A stretch of DNA of 64,000 nt from an uncultured Ruminiclostridium sp. Lineage in GTDB: Bacteria; Bacillota; Clostridia; Oscillospirales; Ruminococcaceae. Positions within the stretch are counted from its first letter, which is position 1; each line of letters opens with the position of its first letter. The notes under the pieces were generated by a model. That model worked only from the letters and a program-made list of their open reading frames with translations, did not search any database and was not told where the DNA came from. Positions 35,659 to 45,779 of the stretch are shown here, piece after piece. The translations under genes were made by a program, and so were the position numbers. The DNA is taken from assembly GCA_947624435.1 (NCBI GenBank), contig CANQKE010000002.1, positions 1 to 64,000 of the forward strand, read 5' to 3'.

Positions 35659-37044
35659 TTACTGAGAATCCTCCTCTTGTGCGCAGAGCCTGATTATACT
35701 TTTTGCGAATATAACGGCGTTTTCCGTAAACTCATTTATCGGCAGAAATTCATCCGCGCCGTGTATTTTATAATCCGTTCCGTCATGCTCCGGCCCGAAT
35801 GCGACGCCGCCGTCTATCTCATGCACATAAGTTCCTCCGCCGATGGCTATGCACTCCGCCTTTTTACCGTAAAATTCCTCATAAACCGAAAGCAAAGCCT
35901 TTACAAGCTCGCTGTCGGAGTCGGTATAATGCGGTTCTGCGCCGGTAAATGATACGATAGAGATACCGTAAGGCTCAAATGCGGCGGATAAACGTTCATG
36001 TATCTGCTGTTTTGATGAACAAATTGGAAATCTTATATCCATTTTGCAGCATAGTTGTTCATCTTTTGTTTCTATTATGCTCAATACTTCAGTCAGCTCG
36101 CCGGATATTTCATCGCAAATGTCCAGTCCGAGCGACGCTCCGTTCGTTTCACCGAAAGGAAACAGCCTGCATAGCGCGTTTATCGCCTCGTTCTGCCCGC
36201 CAAGGTCTATCTTACTAAGCGCGTTCAGCAATCCGGTGACGGCGTTTATTCCTCCCTGAGGAGTGGACGCATGAGCGGATATGCCGTTGAAATTTATTAT
36301 AAGCTCATCGCCCTGCTGCTCAGTGGTGATATTCTCGCATTCGGATACAGCGGCCGCTATCGTTTTGGAAAACTCGGCGTTTACTACCGCGCGCGCCGAC
36401 GAGGGGACGGCGTTTATTACCTGTCCGCCGGATATGCTCTTTATCGCTCCCGATGGGAACGGCAGTGAAAATTCCACCCGTATCATTCCTTTTTCGCAGT
36501 TTATAAGCGGATACTGCGCGTCGGGAGTGAAAGTCATGGGCGGCATTTTTTCTTTGGTAAGATAATATTCTATGTCAGACGAACCGTTTTCCTCATCGGT
36601 GCCGAATATCAGTCTTACGCCGCTTTTCAGCTTTATACCGAGCGATTTTACGGCGTATAACGCGTACAGCGCCGCCACCGCCGGACCTTTGTCGTCGGTA
36701 ACTCCCCTGCCGTAAAATTTTCCGTCCTTCTCGGTAAGCTCAAACGCCGGCATTGTCCAGCCCTCGCCCTCGGGAACTACGTCGAGATGAGCCAGTATAC
36801 CCAGCTTTATCCCGTCCGCTTCACAAGGAATATAGTCCACGCAGCCGCAATAGCCGTCTACGTCCTTTACCGAAAATCCCAGCTTCTCAGCCGCCGACAG
36901 CATGACCTCCAACGCGCGCTTTGCTTCCTTTCCGAAAGGCATTCCGGGGCCCTGCCCGGCTCTGACGCTTTTGCACTTTACAAGCTCCGACAGCAGCGCG
37001 GTCATTTCGCCGCGGCAGCCGTCAATAAATTTTTCAAGCTCCAT
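35659..37044 (-). CDS. pepV: M20 family dipeptidase, PepV-like
   Basis: 461 aa. Metal and catalytic residues are in place: HLDVVPEGEGW (H86, D88), GRGVTDDKG (D117), GTDEENGSSD (E151-E152), and EHDGTDYKIHGADE near the C terminus. PepV-type enzymes are cytoplasmic dinuclear zinc dipeptidases of broad specificity. The length fits the family (about 460-470 aa). The small DUF2508 gene follows after 68 bases. Confidence 0.9.
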   Translation of the reverse strand: MELEKFIDGCRGEMTALLSELVKCKSVRAGQGPGMPFGKEAKRALEVMLSAAEKLGFSVKDVDGYCGCVDYIPCEADGIKLGILAHLDVVPEGEGWTMPAFELTEKDGKFYGRGVTDDKGPAVAALYALYAVKSLGIKLKSGVRLIFGTDEENGSSDIEYYLTKEKMPPMTFTPDAQYPLINCEKGMIRVEFSLPFPSGAIKSISGGQVINAVPSSARAVVNAEFSKTIAAAVSECENITTEQQGDELIINFNGISAHASTPQGGINAVTGLLNALSKIDLGGQNEAINALCRLFPFGETNGASLGLDICDEISGELTEVLSIIETKDEQLCCKMDIRFPICSSKQQIHERLSAAFEPYGISIVSFTGAEPHYTDSDSELVKALLSVYEEFYGKKAECIAIGGGTYVHEIDGGVAFGPEHDGTDYKIHGADEFLPINEFTENAVIFAKSIIRLCAQEEDSQ

Positions 37045-37154
37045 ATAATCACCTCATATCTTACAGTATATCCCTATTTTGCCGCTTGGTCAATATCCAA
37101 AAATATAAAAAGATAAATAAACGTAAAAAATTTTATATAATCCGTATAGAAAAG

Positions 37155-37183
37155 TTGACTTCTAAACCATTGTGTGGTATAAT
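37155..37183 (+). promoter_or_regulatory. Strong promoter of the toroid/CapA pair
   Basis: TTGACT (37155-37160), 17 bases, consensus TATAAT (37178-37183), about 75 bases before the first gene. Divergent from pepV. Confidence 0.8.
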
Positions 37184-37257
37184 TTAACTAACAATATTCA
37201 CTGTTTTCGGGATATTAAAAAATGCTTTTACGGCATAAACAAAAGGAGAACATGCCT

Positions 37258-39024
37258 ATGAAAAAGACCGAGCTGCTTACGGAATTTGACAAAAAGTGCG
37301 CTGCACTGCGTCAATTTGTTTTTGCCGATCCGTACATTGCGGAAAGCACCGGCGAATACAAGCTCACAACGTTGTTTAAGAACAGCGTCGTGTTTATCTC
37401 CGTCTCCGACGGAAAGGAACGCGCAGCGGTATTCAACTGTGCCGCGCCGACCATAGAACAGGCATGGGACGGCGCTTATGCGCTTGCAAAAAAATATGTT
37501 TCAGATAAAAAGCTGCAAACTCTCTGGCTGAAAGCCGACATAATGAACGACTGCCGTATAAGCGATTATGCAGCGGTACGGCAGGATATAAAGCGTTCAC
37601 GGGAGTATTTCTACAAAAGAGGGATAAGCTTTGACGCCGAATTTTACACCGCTTTGCTTGAAGCGCAGCTTAACTGCGGCGGTCTGATAGATTACAAGGC
37701 AAAGGCGCTGGACTTAGACAAGCTGAGAGAATATTTTACCGCTGCCGGAAACGATATGTTCGTTTCCATTCCGGAACAGGTGATAACCTTTACCACCATA
37801 GGTTATATCTGCGACGAGGATATGAAGACATATAAGCTGTATCCCGACGAGGAAAATTACGGCAGACGAATCACCGGAGAGATAAACGCCGCGCAGCTTG
37901 GCGACGTTATCGCAAGATCCTCCGAGTATCTTTCAAAATGCCTTGATGAAAACGGCAGATTCGACTACGGAGTAAATCCCGTTACCGGAGAGCATTTCAC
38001 GTCATACAACATACTGCGCCACACCGGCACGATATGGAGCATAATCATGCAGTACCGCGCCACCGGCAACGAAGCGCTTGTGCCCAAGATAGAAAGCGCG
38101 ATAGATTTCATGCTGCAAAGCGTCGAGCAGCCGGATGACGACCACGCTTATCTGGTGGAAAGAAAATCCGACGAAATAAAGCTTGGCGGCAACGCGGTGA
38201 TGATAATTACGCTGTCGGCATACATGGAGGTATTCGGTACCGATAAGTACAACGAGCTTATCCGCCGCACGGCAAATTCCATACTGGATATGCAGGAGGA
38301 AAACGGCAGTTATTTCCATGTGCTTTCTTTCCCCGACTATGAAAGAAAAGACCGCGACAGGATAGTTTACTATGACGGAGAGGCCACGTTCGCTTTAGCG
38401 AAGGCTTACGGCGTACTTAAAGACGAAAAATATCTCAATGCCGCGCGCAAGGCGTTGGATTACTTTATAGCTAACGGCTACACGCGTTTTTGCGACCACT
38501 GGATAGCCTACGCCGTAAATGAGGTAACACTGTACGATCCGCAGGAGAAATACCTGACCTTCGGGCTGAAAAACGCTAACGAAAACCTCAACCGGATATT
38601 CAATCAGGACACCACGTTCCATACGTTTTTAGAGCTGCTTATGGCGACCTTTGAGCTTTACAGCAGGATAATCAGAGATAATCTGCCGACGTCATACCTC
38701 AACAGATTCAACGCCGATCATTTCATGAGGACGATATTCCGCAGGATACATTATATGCTGAACGGTTATCTTTATCCCGAAATTGCGATGTATATGCACG
38801 ACCCGCTTGAAGTAGTATACACGTTTTGCGTAAGGCATGACAGCTATCGTATAAGAATAGACGACGTGCAGCATTATATCGGGGGTTATTTCAGCGCATA
38901 TAACCATTTCGACGAGCTGAAAGAACACTTTGACAAGCTCGTAAAGCGGGCGGCGATACGCGAAGAGGACAAACAGGCGGACGACCGCGCCGAGTTTGTA
39001 AAGTGGATAATCGAAAACACTTAA
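37258..39024 (+). CDS. Predicted alpha/alpha-toroid protein, function unknown
   Basis: 588 aa from the ATG at 37258, nine bases after AAAGGAG; an ATG six bases earlier is too close to that site. No signal peptide. The region from about 215 to 500 has repeated helix pairs with YLSKCLDENGRFDYG, IMQYRATG, ILDMQEENGSYFHV and YYDGEATFALAKAYG. These are typical of six-hairpin glycosidases, polysaccharide lyases and lanthionine-cyclase-like toroids. The next gene, 47 bases downstream, has CapA and SGNH-like domains. The pair may act on a cell-surface glycopolymer. No catalytic residue can be assigned with confidence. Confidence 0.7.
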   Translation: MKKTELLTEFDKKCAALRQFVFADPYIAESTGEYKLTTLFKNSVVFISVSDGKERAAVFNCAAPTIEQAWDGAYALAKKYVSDKKLQTLWLKADIMNDCRISDYAAVRQDIKRSREYFYKRGISFDAEFYTALLEAQLNCGGLIDYKAKALDLDKLREYFTAAGNDMFVSIPEQVITFTTIGYICDEDMKTYKLYPDEENYGRRITGEINAAQLGDVIARSSEYLSKCLDENGRFDYGVNPVTGEHFTSYNILRHTGTIWSIIMQYRATGNEALVPKIESAIDFMLQSVEQPDDDHAYLVERKSDEIKLGGNAVMIITLSAYMEVFGTDKYNELIRRTANSILDMQEENGSYFHVLSFPDYERKDRDRIVYYDGEATFALAKAYGVLKDEKYLNAARKALDYFIANGYTRFCDHWIAYAVNEVTLYDPQEKYLTFGLKNANENLNRIFNQDTTFHTFLELLMATFELYSRIIRDNLPTSYLNRFNADHFMRTIFRRIHYMLNGYLYPEIAMYMHDPLEVVYTFCVRHDSYRIRIDDVQHYIGGYFSAYNHFDELKEHFDKLVKRAAIREEDKQADDRAEFVKWIIENT

Positions 39025-39071
39025 AGCTATGAAAGGAGAATGCCTCCTTTGCACGGGGCTAGAGCACAAAT

Positions 39072-42000
39072 ATGAATTTTAAGGAACTGAGTGAAAACAG
39101 TCAGGCGTTCAAAGTAACGGTAAAGACTGCGCCCGGCATAACCGAGCTGGTATGGGACGCGGTAGAACACGCGGACGGTTACAGAATATTCAGCAGCGCT
39201 CACGGAAAGAACAGCTTCCGGGGGCTTGCTACGGTAAACGATACCACCGCCAGATTTTCCGGCTGTAAGAACGGTCTGCCGGTAGATTACAAGGTAAAGG
39301 CGTTCAGGATAGCGGACGGACCGGACAACTTTTTCGCCGAATCCGAACAGGTAACGGCCTGCCCGATGATAACGCCCTCCGAAATAAACGTAAAGACCGA
39401 TTCCTCCGGCAGAGTATGCGTATACTGGGACGGCAGCGAGGGCTGTGACGGATACAAAATATACGTTTCCAAAAACGGCGGAGAGTATGAGTTTTCCGGC
39501 TACTGCACCTCCGCGCCGTACGTTTTGGCTCCGGGAATGCCGGTTACCGACATCGGCCTAAAGCTGCGTGCGTTCAGGGTGATAGACGGCATGGAAAAGC
39601 TGAGCAACTTTTCCGAAGAGGCGAAGATCCCCGCGGCGGAAAAGCCGGTCGTTAATACTATGCAGCTGGAAAGGCCCGCTGTACGACAGATGCCGGACGA
39701 GCTTACCCGCTTCAGCGAAAAGGATGACAAGCTGGAAAGCAGCATTAAAAAATGCACTATAGTTATCGGCGGCGATATCTCTACTTCTAAAAACGTACAG
39801 CGCGAGGCTTACGGCTGCGATAAGAGCTTTGACTTTGCGTTCGCTTATATAAAATCGCTGTTTACTTCGGCGGATTTCTCGATAGCGAGCCTTGATACGG
39901 AGCTTAACGACGATTTGCTTTATACCTATGAGGACGAAACCGTCAACAACTGTCCGTCGTTTTTAGCGGAGGCGTTCAAAAGGAACGGGCTTGACGCCGT
40001 CACGCTTAACCGCTGTGCAAAAGACGCGGCAAAGGTGCTTAATAACTTCCCTGTTGCGGTGATAGGACAGGACACCGTAGGCTCACGCAAAAAGAAAAAA
40101 TATCTGGTGGCCGATATATGCGATATAAAGGTCGCGTTTGTTGTTCTTTCGGCAAACGGCAGGAACAACGAAGCGGAGATAAAAGCAGCTAAGGACGCCG
40201 GCGCGGAATACGTCATAGTGTTCTGCGACTGGAACGATAAGCATTCACCGGTGGTAAAGCCCGCGTGGCGCACCGCCGCACAGCGTATCGCAAACGCAGG
40301 AGCGGATTATATCATCGGTACCGGCACAAACTCGCTTTGCGAATATGATATCCTTACCTCAAGCGACGGCAGAGAGGTACAGACCGCATATTCGCTCGGC
40401 TGTATCGTCAGCAATTCTCCCGCGACGAAGTTTGAGCTTATAGGCGCTATACTCTGCGTTACATTGCAAAAGGATGCGTCAGGAGTAAATCTCACAAGGA
40501 GCGGATATTTCCCGTATGCCATGCGTTCACGCGGAGCCGGCAAGGTCGCCGTTCCGCTGTTTGAAAACAATCTCAACCGGTTTACCGGCGCGGAGTTTGA
40601 CGATCTGTCGGCGGCTATCGCGGAAAAGCTCGGCAAAAAGATACTGCCTACCAGACGCACCGAAAAGCCCAGAAAGATAAGCTTTATGCTCAACGGCTCG
40701 TCGCTTATCTCCGGACTGTTCGCAAGCCGTGACAACGTCAAGACCGACCGCTCCCACCTGTTCATCTCGCAGTTTGCCATGTGCGGCAAAAAGCGCGATG
40801 TAGACAAGGCTCTGTACGCCGATTCTCCGATACCGCTGTATCACAATCTTACAAAAGGGTTTGAGGAATATCTCGCCGAGAACAAAAGCGAGTACCTTAT
40901 ACTTGACCTTTATTATGCGGCGTCCGGCACGCTTTATGAGATGGACGGCGTTACCTATTCGGGCGGCAGGACGTTTGTAAAATCGGCGTTTTACAAGAAA
41001 TACAAATCAAAGCTCAAGCAGATAGATTTCACCCGTGAATCCACCTGGAAAAGATATCTTGACAAATATATAGACGCTGTTACCTCAACGTTCCCCTCCG
41101 GAAAGATAATACTTGTAAAGGTCAGCGACCCGTGTCTTTACAAAACAAACGTAGGACTGACTGCGGAACAGGACGCTTCTGTGAATTTCAGACTGCTCAG
41201 CGCTATGCAGGATTACTTCATTCATAAAGCGCGTCCGTATATAATAGACGTACCCCGCTTTTTCTGCGGCAAAGCAAACAAAGCCGGCGCATGCTATGCG
41301 ATAAACCGCGCGGAAGAATATTCCGATTACATTTCCCAGATAGCGCTTGCGGCGGCACGCGGCGACGCCGATCCCAGGACCGGCGGAGGCTTTGCGAAGC
41401 TGTGGCTTTCACATATCGCGAAAGAATTTGACGAGATACGAAAGCTTAACAACAAGTCGTTCTTCTTTGATAAGAACAACTGCGCCGACAGTATCATCAG
41501 CCGCACTTCCGGCCAGTTTATCAGCATGAATTTCAACGATATGGTAAGGCTGAAAAGCAGCGGGTTCGCCTCCTATAACGAGCTGCTGACAAGGTTTGAT
41601 TTCGGCGGAAACTTCCTGCTGGAGTCGGTATGCCGTGCGCTTTACAATCTGCGGCGCGGAAAGCTGGAGGACCCCGGCTTGGCGCTGCTGATAGAGCTTG
41701 ACTTAGCGGCTGCCGACGATTTGATCGCGGCTTTGTCTGCGTTTTACAATGAACAGGGCATAATCCCAAATTGCAGGCTTAATTATAACGATCTGGATTT
41801 CTATCTCAAATGCGCGCAGATGTACATTACCGGAAACAACAAAACTTCCGTTTGCCGCTTAGTGACGGAGTTCTATAAAAAGAACCGTCCGGTAGTGGTA
41901 GACGTGTGGGGTTCTTCCCTGCTCAGCCGCGCAACGGAAAATGCGGACAGTGCTATCCTCGGCACGAAGCTTTCGGATTGCTCGGCTCTGACCGCGTCCT

Positions 42001-42740
42001 GTGAAAAGCCGAAAGCCGATCTCAGCTATATCGACCGCGGCAGCGCCTATTACCGCGAGCTGTGCGGCAGCTTTACCGACAGACTGAGCAAAAACGGCGA
42101 CTGGATATTACTGGATTTTTCAAATATCGTGCTGCCGGTATATCAGTCCGGCACGGCGTATTATTCGCTTATCGACGGCTTTGACAAGACTAATTTCTTC
42201 AAGGCGTTCTGCAAGGACGATATACGCACATTACCCTATCAGGCGGGAGATATAAGCGACGATTTTGTAAAGACCGCGCTGGATAAGACGGTATCGTTCC
42301 TTAAAGAAAAGTACGGCGGAAATATCATACTCTGCCGATTCGAGAACAAGTTCAATTATATCGACCTTGACGGCACGATAAAGCCGTTCGACGATGATGA
42401 AGCAAAGCTGAAAAATCGTTTTATCAAGGCATTTGAGGATGAATTTATCAAGCAGACCGATTGCTATGTGATAGACCTTGCGAATAAATTCATTGCCGAC
42501 CGTTCCTCCTGCCGGAGCAAGCCGTCAAGCGGTGCGTTTGAGGGACTGTACTATTCATCCGCGTCGGCTGCGTTGGAAAAAATAATCAGCGGCAAGGCGG
42601 AGAAAAAGAAGTTCACCAATATAGACCTTGTAAGCTATATTGAGCGCACAGAGAAAATAATCTCCGATAATCCGGATATGCCGAAGGCATTGCTTAGGCA
42701 GATCTGCGGAGGAATGACCGAGCTTATGATGGATAAATAA
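39072..42740 (+). CDS. FnIII-CapA-SGNH-like multidomain protein
   Basis: 1222 aa without a visible signal peptide. Residues about 12-95 and 102-190 are fibronectin-III-like repeats. Residues about 228-510 resemble a CapA/PGA_cap metallophosphatase, opening IVIGGDISTSKN and containing ANAGADYIIGTGTN. Two later regions, from about 533 and 939, each open with a strand plus G-S-S (LNGSSLISG, VWGSSLLSR) and carry long alpha/beta segments, tentatively DUF6270/SGNH-like. An in-frame TAG four codons upstream fixes this ATG as the first possible start, yet no ribosome site lies near it. The pair with the toroid gene suggests surface-polymer work. Confidence 0.75.
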   Translation: MNFKELSENSQAFKVTVKTAPGITELVWDAVEHADGYRIFSSAHGKNSFRGLATVNDTTARFSGCKNGLPVDYKVKAFRIADGPDNFFAESEQVTACPMITPSEINVKTDSSGRVCVYWDGSEGCDGYKIYVSKNGGEYEFSGYCTSAPYVLAPGMPVTDIGLKLRAFRVIDGMEKLSNFSEEAKIPAAEKPVVNTMQLERPAVRQMPDELTRFSEKDDKLESSIKKCTIVIGGDISTSKNVQREAYGCDKSFDFAFAYIKSLFTSADFSIASLDTELNDDLLYTYEDETVNNCPSFLAEAFKRNGLDAVTLNRCAKDAAKVLNNFPVAVIGQDTVGSRKKKKYLVADICDIKVAFVVLSANGRNNEAEIKAAKDAGAEYVIVFCDWNDKHSPVVKPAWRTAAQRIANAGADYIIGTGTNSLCEYDILTSSDGREVQTAYSLGCIVSNSPATKFELIGAILCVTLQKDASGVNLTRSGYFPYAMRSRGAGKVAVPLFENNLNRFTGAEFDDLSAAIAEKLGKKILPTRRTEKPRKISFMLNGSSLISGLFASRDNVKTDRSHLFISQFAMCGKKRDVDKALYADSPIPLYHNLTKGFEEYLAENKSEYLILDLYYAASGTLYEMDGVTYSGGRTFVKSAFYKKYKSKLKQIDFTRESTWKRYLDKYIDAVTSTFPSGKIILVKVSDPCLYKTNVGLTAEQDASVNFRLLSAMQDYFIHKARPYIIDVPRFFCGKANKAGACYAINRAEEYSDYISQIALAAARGDADPRTGGGFAKLWLSHIAKEFDEIRKLNNKSFFFDKNNCADSIISRTSGQFISMNFNDMVRLKSSGFASYNELLTRFDFGGNFLLESVCRALYNLRRGKLEDPGLALLIELDLAAADDLIAALSAFYNEQGIIPNCRLNYNDLDFYLKCAQMYITGNNKTSVCRLVTEFYKKNRPVVVDVWGSSLLSRATENADSAILGTKLSDCSALTASCEKPKADLSYIDRGSAYYRELCGSFTDRLSKNGDWILLDFSNIVLPVYQSGTAYYSLIDGFDKTNFFKAFCKDDIRTLPYQAGDISDDFVKTALDKTVSFLKEKYGGNIILCRFENKFNYIDLDGTIKPFDDDEAKLKNRFIKAFEDEFIKQTDCYVIDLANKFIADRSSCRSKPSSGAFEGLYYSSASAALEKIISGKAEKKKFTNIDLVSYIERTEKIISDNPDMPKALLRQICGGMTELMMDK

Positions 42741-42755
42741 AATCTCTATATGAAT

Positions 42756-42787
42756 AAATCGGCGTGTCCAAACGGATACGCCGATTT
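42756..42787. terminator. Terminator between convergent genes
   Basis: AAATCGGCGTGTCC and GGATACGCCGATTT form a 14-bp stem with one mismatch. It serves the 1222-aa gene (plus) and the DUF4405 gene (minus), whose stop is two bases away. Confidence 0.8.
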
Positions 42788-42788
42788 G

Positions 42789-43466
42789 TTATGTACTCTG
42801 TTTTTGTATTTTCTTCAAAAGCAAGCCCAAATAATGCCCCGCGAAGACAAACGCTCCCATGATTGCAATATAGTCCAAAAGATACAGTATCAGCGGCTCG
42901 TCAATGTCAAAGAAAACAAAGTGAATTTGCAGGAGCATATAACCCGCAAAGTTTCGCTTGATAAAGGCGTAAATTCCGTAAACAGCGATAAGCCAGCCGA
43001 TAATGCGTATTGCCCACCTGCGGACTGACGAGCGCTTTTTGAAGAGCCGCCCCACCATATTTGTTATATTGCTCCAATGCAATCCTAAATGCAGCGACAA
43101 AAGCGCAAAGCCCCAATACGCGCACAGCATATGCAACGTTTGCGCCTGCGCTTGAAAAGGTCTGCCGCCGAGGAACTCGAAAACCGTGCGGGAAAGCAGC
43201 ACGCCGCTTATCATTGAGCCGAGCATTGCGAGCAGCACAAGCAGCACCGCCGCCGTCTGAGCTATGCGATAGGGAGTGTATTTGCCCTTAAAGAGCGACT
43301 TGCTCCACCTTACATTTAAGATATGGTGAATAATGAAGAGCACAAATATCCCCACGCCGAGCCATTCGTGCGCACTTTCACCTACTAAGCTGTACGCCAT
43401 AAGCAGTAGAAGAACGGCGGTCATTGCCGCATCGACGGAAATTTTAAGTATCAATTTTGGCTTCAT
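42789..43466 (-). CDS. DUF4405 / cytochrome b-like membrane protein
   Basis: 225 aa with about six membrane segments. Histidines on predicted helices (HEWLG, HHILN, LHMLCAYW, LHLGLHW) are placed like haem ligands of b-type cytochromes, as in DUF4405 proteins. It may carry electrons across the membrane for the redox enzymes encoded upstream. It starts three bases after the esterase stop. Last gene of the cluster. Confidence 0.8.
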   Translation of the reverse strand: MKPKLILKISVDAAMTAVLLLLMAYSLVGESAHEWLGVGIFVLFIIHHILNVRWSKSLFKGKYTPYRIAQTAAVLLVLLAMLGSMISGVLLSRTVFEFLGGRPFQAQAQTLHMLCAYWGFALLSLHLGLHWSNITNMVGRLFKKRSSVRRWAIRIIGWLIAVYGIYAFIKRNFAGYMLLQIHFVFFDIDEPLILYLLDYIAIMGAFVFAGHYLGLLLKKIQKQST

Positions 43467-43469
43467 AAA

Positions 43470-44552
43470 CTAATTCTCAAAAAACATCGGCAGCGCGTTG
43501 TAAAGATACTCCTGCACGGCGTCAAAATCGTGATAGCCGCCGTCCTTCTGATAGAACACATAATGCTCGGGCGTAAACACGTCGGGGCGGTTAAGCATTT
43601 CTTCTGCCTGCATAAGCGTTTGGCTTTTTACAGCGTCTTTAGTTCCCACAGCGTGATAAATAAAATACCCTCGCTCGTCAAGATCATTATCCTTTACAAG
43701 CTGCTGGATAAAATCGACGTTCTTCTCCGTCTGAAAATCGCCGTAAGTGCCGTAATACCAGCACGACCCGCTCATCGGCAGAAAGTATTTTATATAATCA
43801 TAATCGTAGCAAAATTCAAGCCACGTTGTGACCGAACCGAGCGAAAATCCGCCGAAAACGCGGTGATCGCGGGAGGCTTTCAGATCCTCCGCGCTCATCG
43901 AGGCGGCGTAAGTGTGAAATTTTCCCTCGACCATCGGCATAAGGTTATCCTCAAAGTCGCGGTGAAACTCGCGGAATTCGGCTATAGAGCTACTAAATTC
44001 CGTGCTGCTGTTTTCGTTGTAAAAGGTCGCCGATACGATTATGACGGGCGGGATATCGCCGTTAGCGATAAGGTTATCGAACATATTCTTCGTGGGCGTG
44101 TATTCAAAATATTCTCCTGCGTGCCCGCCCCAGCCGTGCATTAAATAAACGATGTTATAGCGGGTTTCGCTGTCGTTTTCATCGTACCCGTAAGGCAGAT
44201 AGACATACGCCGTTTTGGTTATAGGCGCACTGTCGCGCAGATAGTCGAGTGAGCCATATTTCAGCTCCACCACCTCGCCCTGCTTATCGGCGGACTGCTT
44301 GTATTCTTCGGAAACGGCGGTTGTAAATCCGGTTTGAGGAGTTGCCGCCTCGGTAGAGGAGGTATTTTCCGAGGTGCTCGGCTCGGTCGTGCTTTGCTCC
44401 GAGCCTGTTTCGTCAGCTTCCGATGAAGCCGCCGAGGTTTCTAATGCCGCGGTGCTTTCCGCCAAAGCCGAGCTTTCACCCGCGTTATTTTGGCAGGCTG
44501 TTAAATTCAGTGCTAACATTCCCGATATGATCATAATTAAAAGCCTTTGCAT
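43470..44552 (-). CDS. Esterase lipoprotein (alpha/beta hydrolase, esterase D-like)
   Basis: 360 aa from the ATG at 44550-44552. Lipobox LNLTAC (C20), then a Ser/Thr/Glu-rich linker to about residue 75. The hydrolase domain has an oxyanion-type LMHGWGG (H139) and the nucleophile elbow GGFSLGS (S237). It resembles feruloyl/acetyl esterases linked to plant-polysaccharide use. It is anchored outside the cell. It starts ten bases after the alcohol dehydrogenase stop. Confidence 0.85.
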   Translation of the reverse strand: MQRLLIMIISGMLALNLTACQNNAGESSALAESTAALETSAASSEADETGSEQSTTEPSTSENTSSTEAATPQTGFTTAVSEEYKQSADKQGEVVELKYGSLDYLRDSAPITKTAYVYLPYGYDENDSETRYNIVYLMHGWGGHAGEYFEYTPTKNMFDNLIANGDIPPVIIVSATFYNENSSTEFSSSIAEFREFHRDFEDNLMPMVEGKFHTYAASMSAEDLKASRDHRVFGGFSLGSVTTWLEFCYDYDYIKYFLPMSGSCWYYGTYGDFQTEKNVDFIQQLVKDNDLDERGYFIYHAVGTKDAVKSQTLMQAEEMLNRPDVFTPEHYVFYQKDGGYHDFDAVQEYLYNALPMFFEN

Positions 44553-44562
44553 TTTTGACCCG

Positions 44563-45723
44563 TCACCTGCATTCATTCAAGACCTCAAGCAATTCTTCCT
44601 TAGTAAACTCCTTGCAGCAGCCTGCTGTTAAGACCGTGCTGTCCGCTATCGCCTTATAGTCGGCATCGTCGGCAATGCCCATTTCGGAAAATTTTGCGGG
44701 CAGACCCACTTCTTTTATAAAGTCTGACAGCGTATTTATAAATTCCTCGGCGAGCCTGCTTTCGCTCTTGCCGTAGGGAGAAATTCCCCACACATTCACC
44801 GCGAGGCGCGCAAACTGTGCCTGCGCCTTAGGGAGCATATGACGGTATAAAACAGGGTGAATTACGGCTAGTCCCTCGCCGTGATTGCAGTTTGTGTATG
44901 CGCCCAGCTGATGCTCCAGCATGTGAGCCTGAAAGTCCGTTATCTTGCCTATCTTCAGAATACCGTTTTCCGCCATTGCCGCCGCCCAAATAAGCTCGCT
45001 GCGAGCGGCTGTATCCTGCGGCTCATTGAGCGTTGCGCGAAGATTACGGATAATATTTCTCTGGCACGCCTCGTTTATCTCGTCCGAAAGATTGGTTTTT
45101 CTCGGCGTTCCCATATAGGTTTCCATACAATGCGAAAGCGCGTCGAATGAGCCCGATATCACCTGCCTTAACGGCATTGTCATGGTGTAAACGGGGTCTA
45201 ATATCGCAAAGCTGTAGAACGCTCCCCACAGCGCACCCTTTATCTTCTTTTCCTCGTGAGTGATGACCGCGCCGTTGTTCATTTCCGCGCCCGTGCCGAA
45301 AGCCGTCACCACCGCTCCCATCGGGATAAATTCACTCGGCGAGCCGTGCTTTTCGGTTTCAAACGTCCACAAATCGTCGCTTATTTTTGCCTGCGCGGAA
45401 ATGACCTTGCAACAGTCGATAACGCTGCCGCCGCCGACCGCAAGGATAAAATCGACGCTGTTTTTCTTGGCAAGCTGAGCACCCTGCTGCACCTTATTAT
45501 ATGTTGGATTTGACATTATCCCCGAAAACTCGGTGACGTTCTTCCCTGCGGCTTTCAGTATGCCCATAAGCTCGTCATATACGCCGTTTTTCTTTATCGA
45601 GCCGCCGCCGTAAGCGAGCATAACGTTTTTCCCGACTTTTTTAAGCTCGGCGGGCAAGCTGTTTTTTGCCGCCTTTTCGCCGAAATATACCTTTGTGGGA
45701 TAACTGTATGTGAAAGTGTTCAT
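44563..45723 (-). CDS. Iron-containing alcohol dehydrogenase (butanol dehydrogenase type)
   Basis: 386 aa from an ATG with CGGAGG upstream. The NAD(P) site GGGS appears twice in the N-terminal half (YGGGSIKKNG, VGGGSVIDCCK). The metal-ligand histidines are in DALSHCMETYMG and HMLEHQLG...NCNHGEG. It is close to BdhA/YqhD-type NADPH aldehyde reductases. With the adjacent aldo-keto reductase it points to detoxification of reactive aldehydes. Confidence 0.93.
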   Translation of the reverse strand: MNTFTYSYPTKVYFGEKAAKNSLPAELKKVGKNVMLAYGGGSIKKNGVYDELMGILKAAGKNVTEFSGIMSNPTYNKVQQGAQLAKKNSVDFILAVGGGSVIDCCKVISAQAKISDDLWTFETEKHGSPSEFIPMGAVVTAFGTGAEMNNGAVITHEEKKIKGALWGAFYSFAILDPVYTMTMPLRQVISGSFDALSHCMETYMGTPRKTNLSDEINEACQRNIIRNLRATLNEPQDTAARSELIWAAAMAENGILKIGKITDFQAHMLEHQLGAYTNCNHGEGLAVIHPVLYRHMLPKAQAQFARLAVNVWGISPYGKSESRLAEEFINTLSDFIKEVGLPAKFSEMGIADDADYKAIADSTVLTAGCCKEFTKEELLEVLNECR

Positions 45724-45779
45724 ATTTGCCTCCGTATTTTTCAAACGGCGCACCGAGTTCTCACGGTACGCCGCATATC

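Noticed and set aside
39041-39074. Eleven-codon leader peptide ending in ATGA at the start of the 1222-aa gene
   Set aside because: The ATG is only one base after the ribosome site and the site is in a stem, so translation is unlikely.
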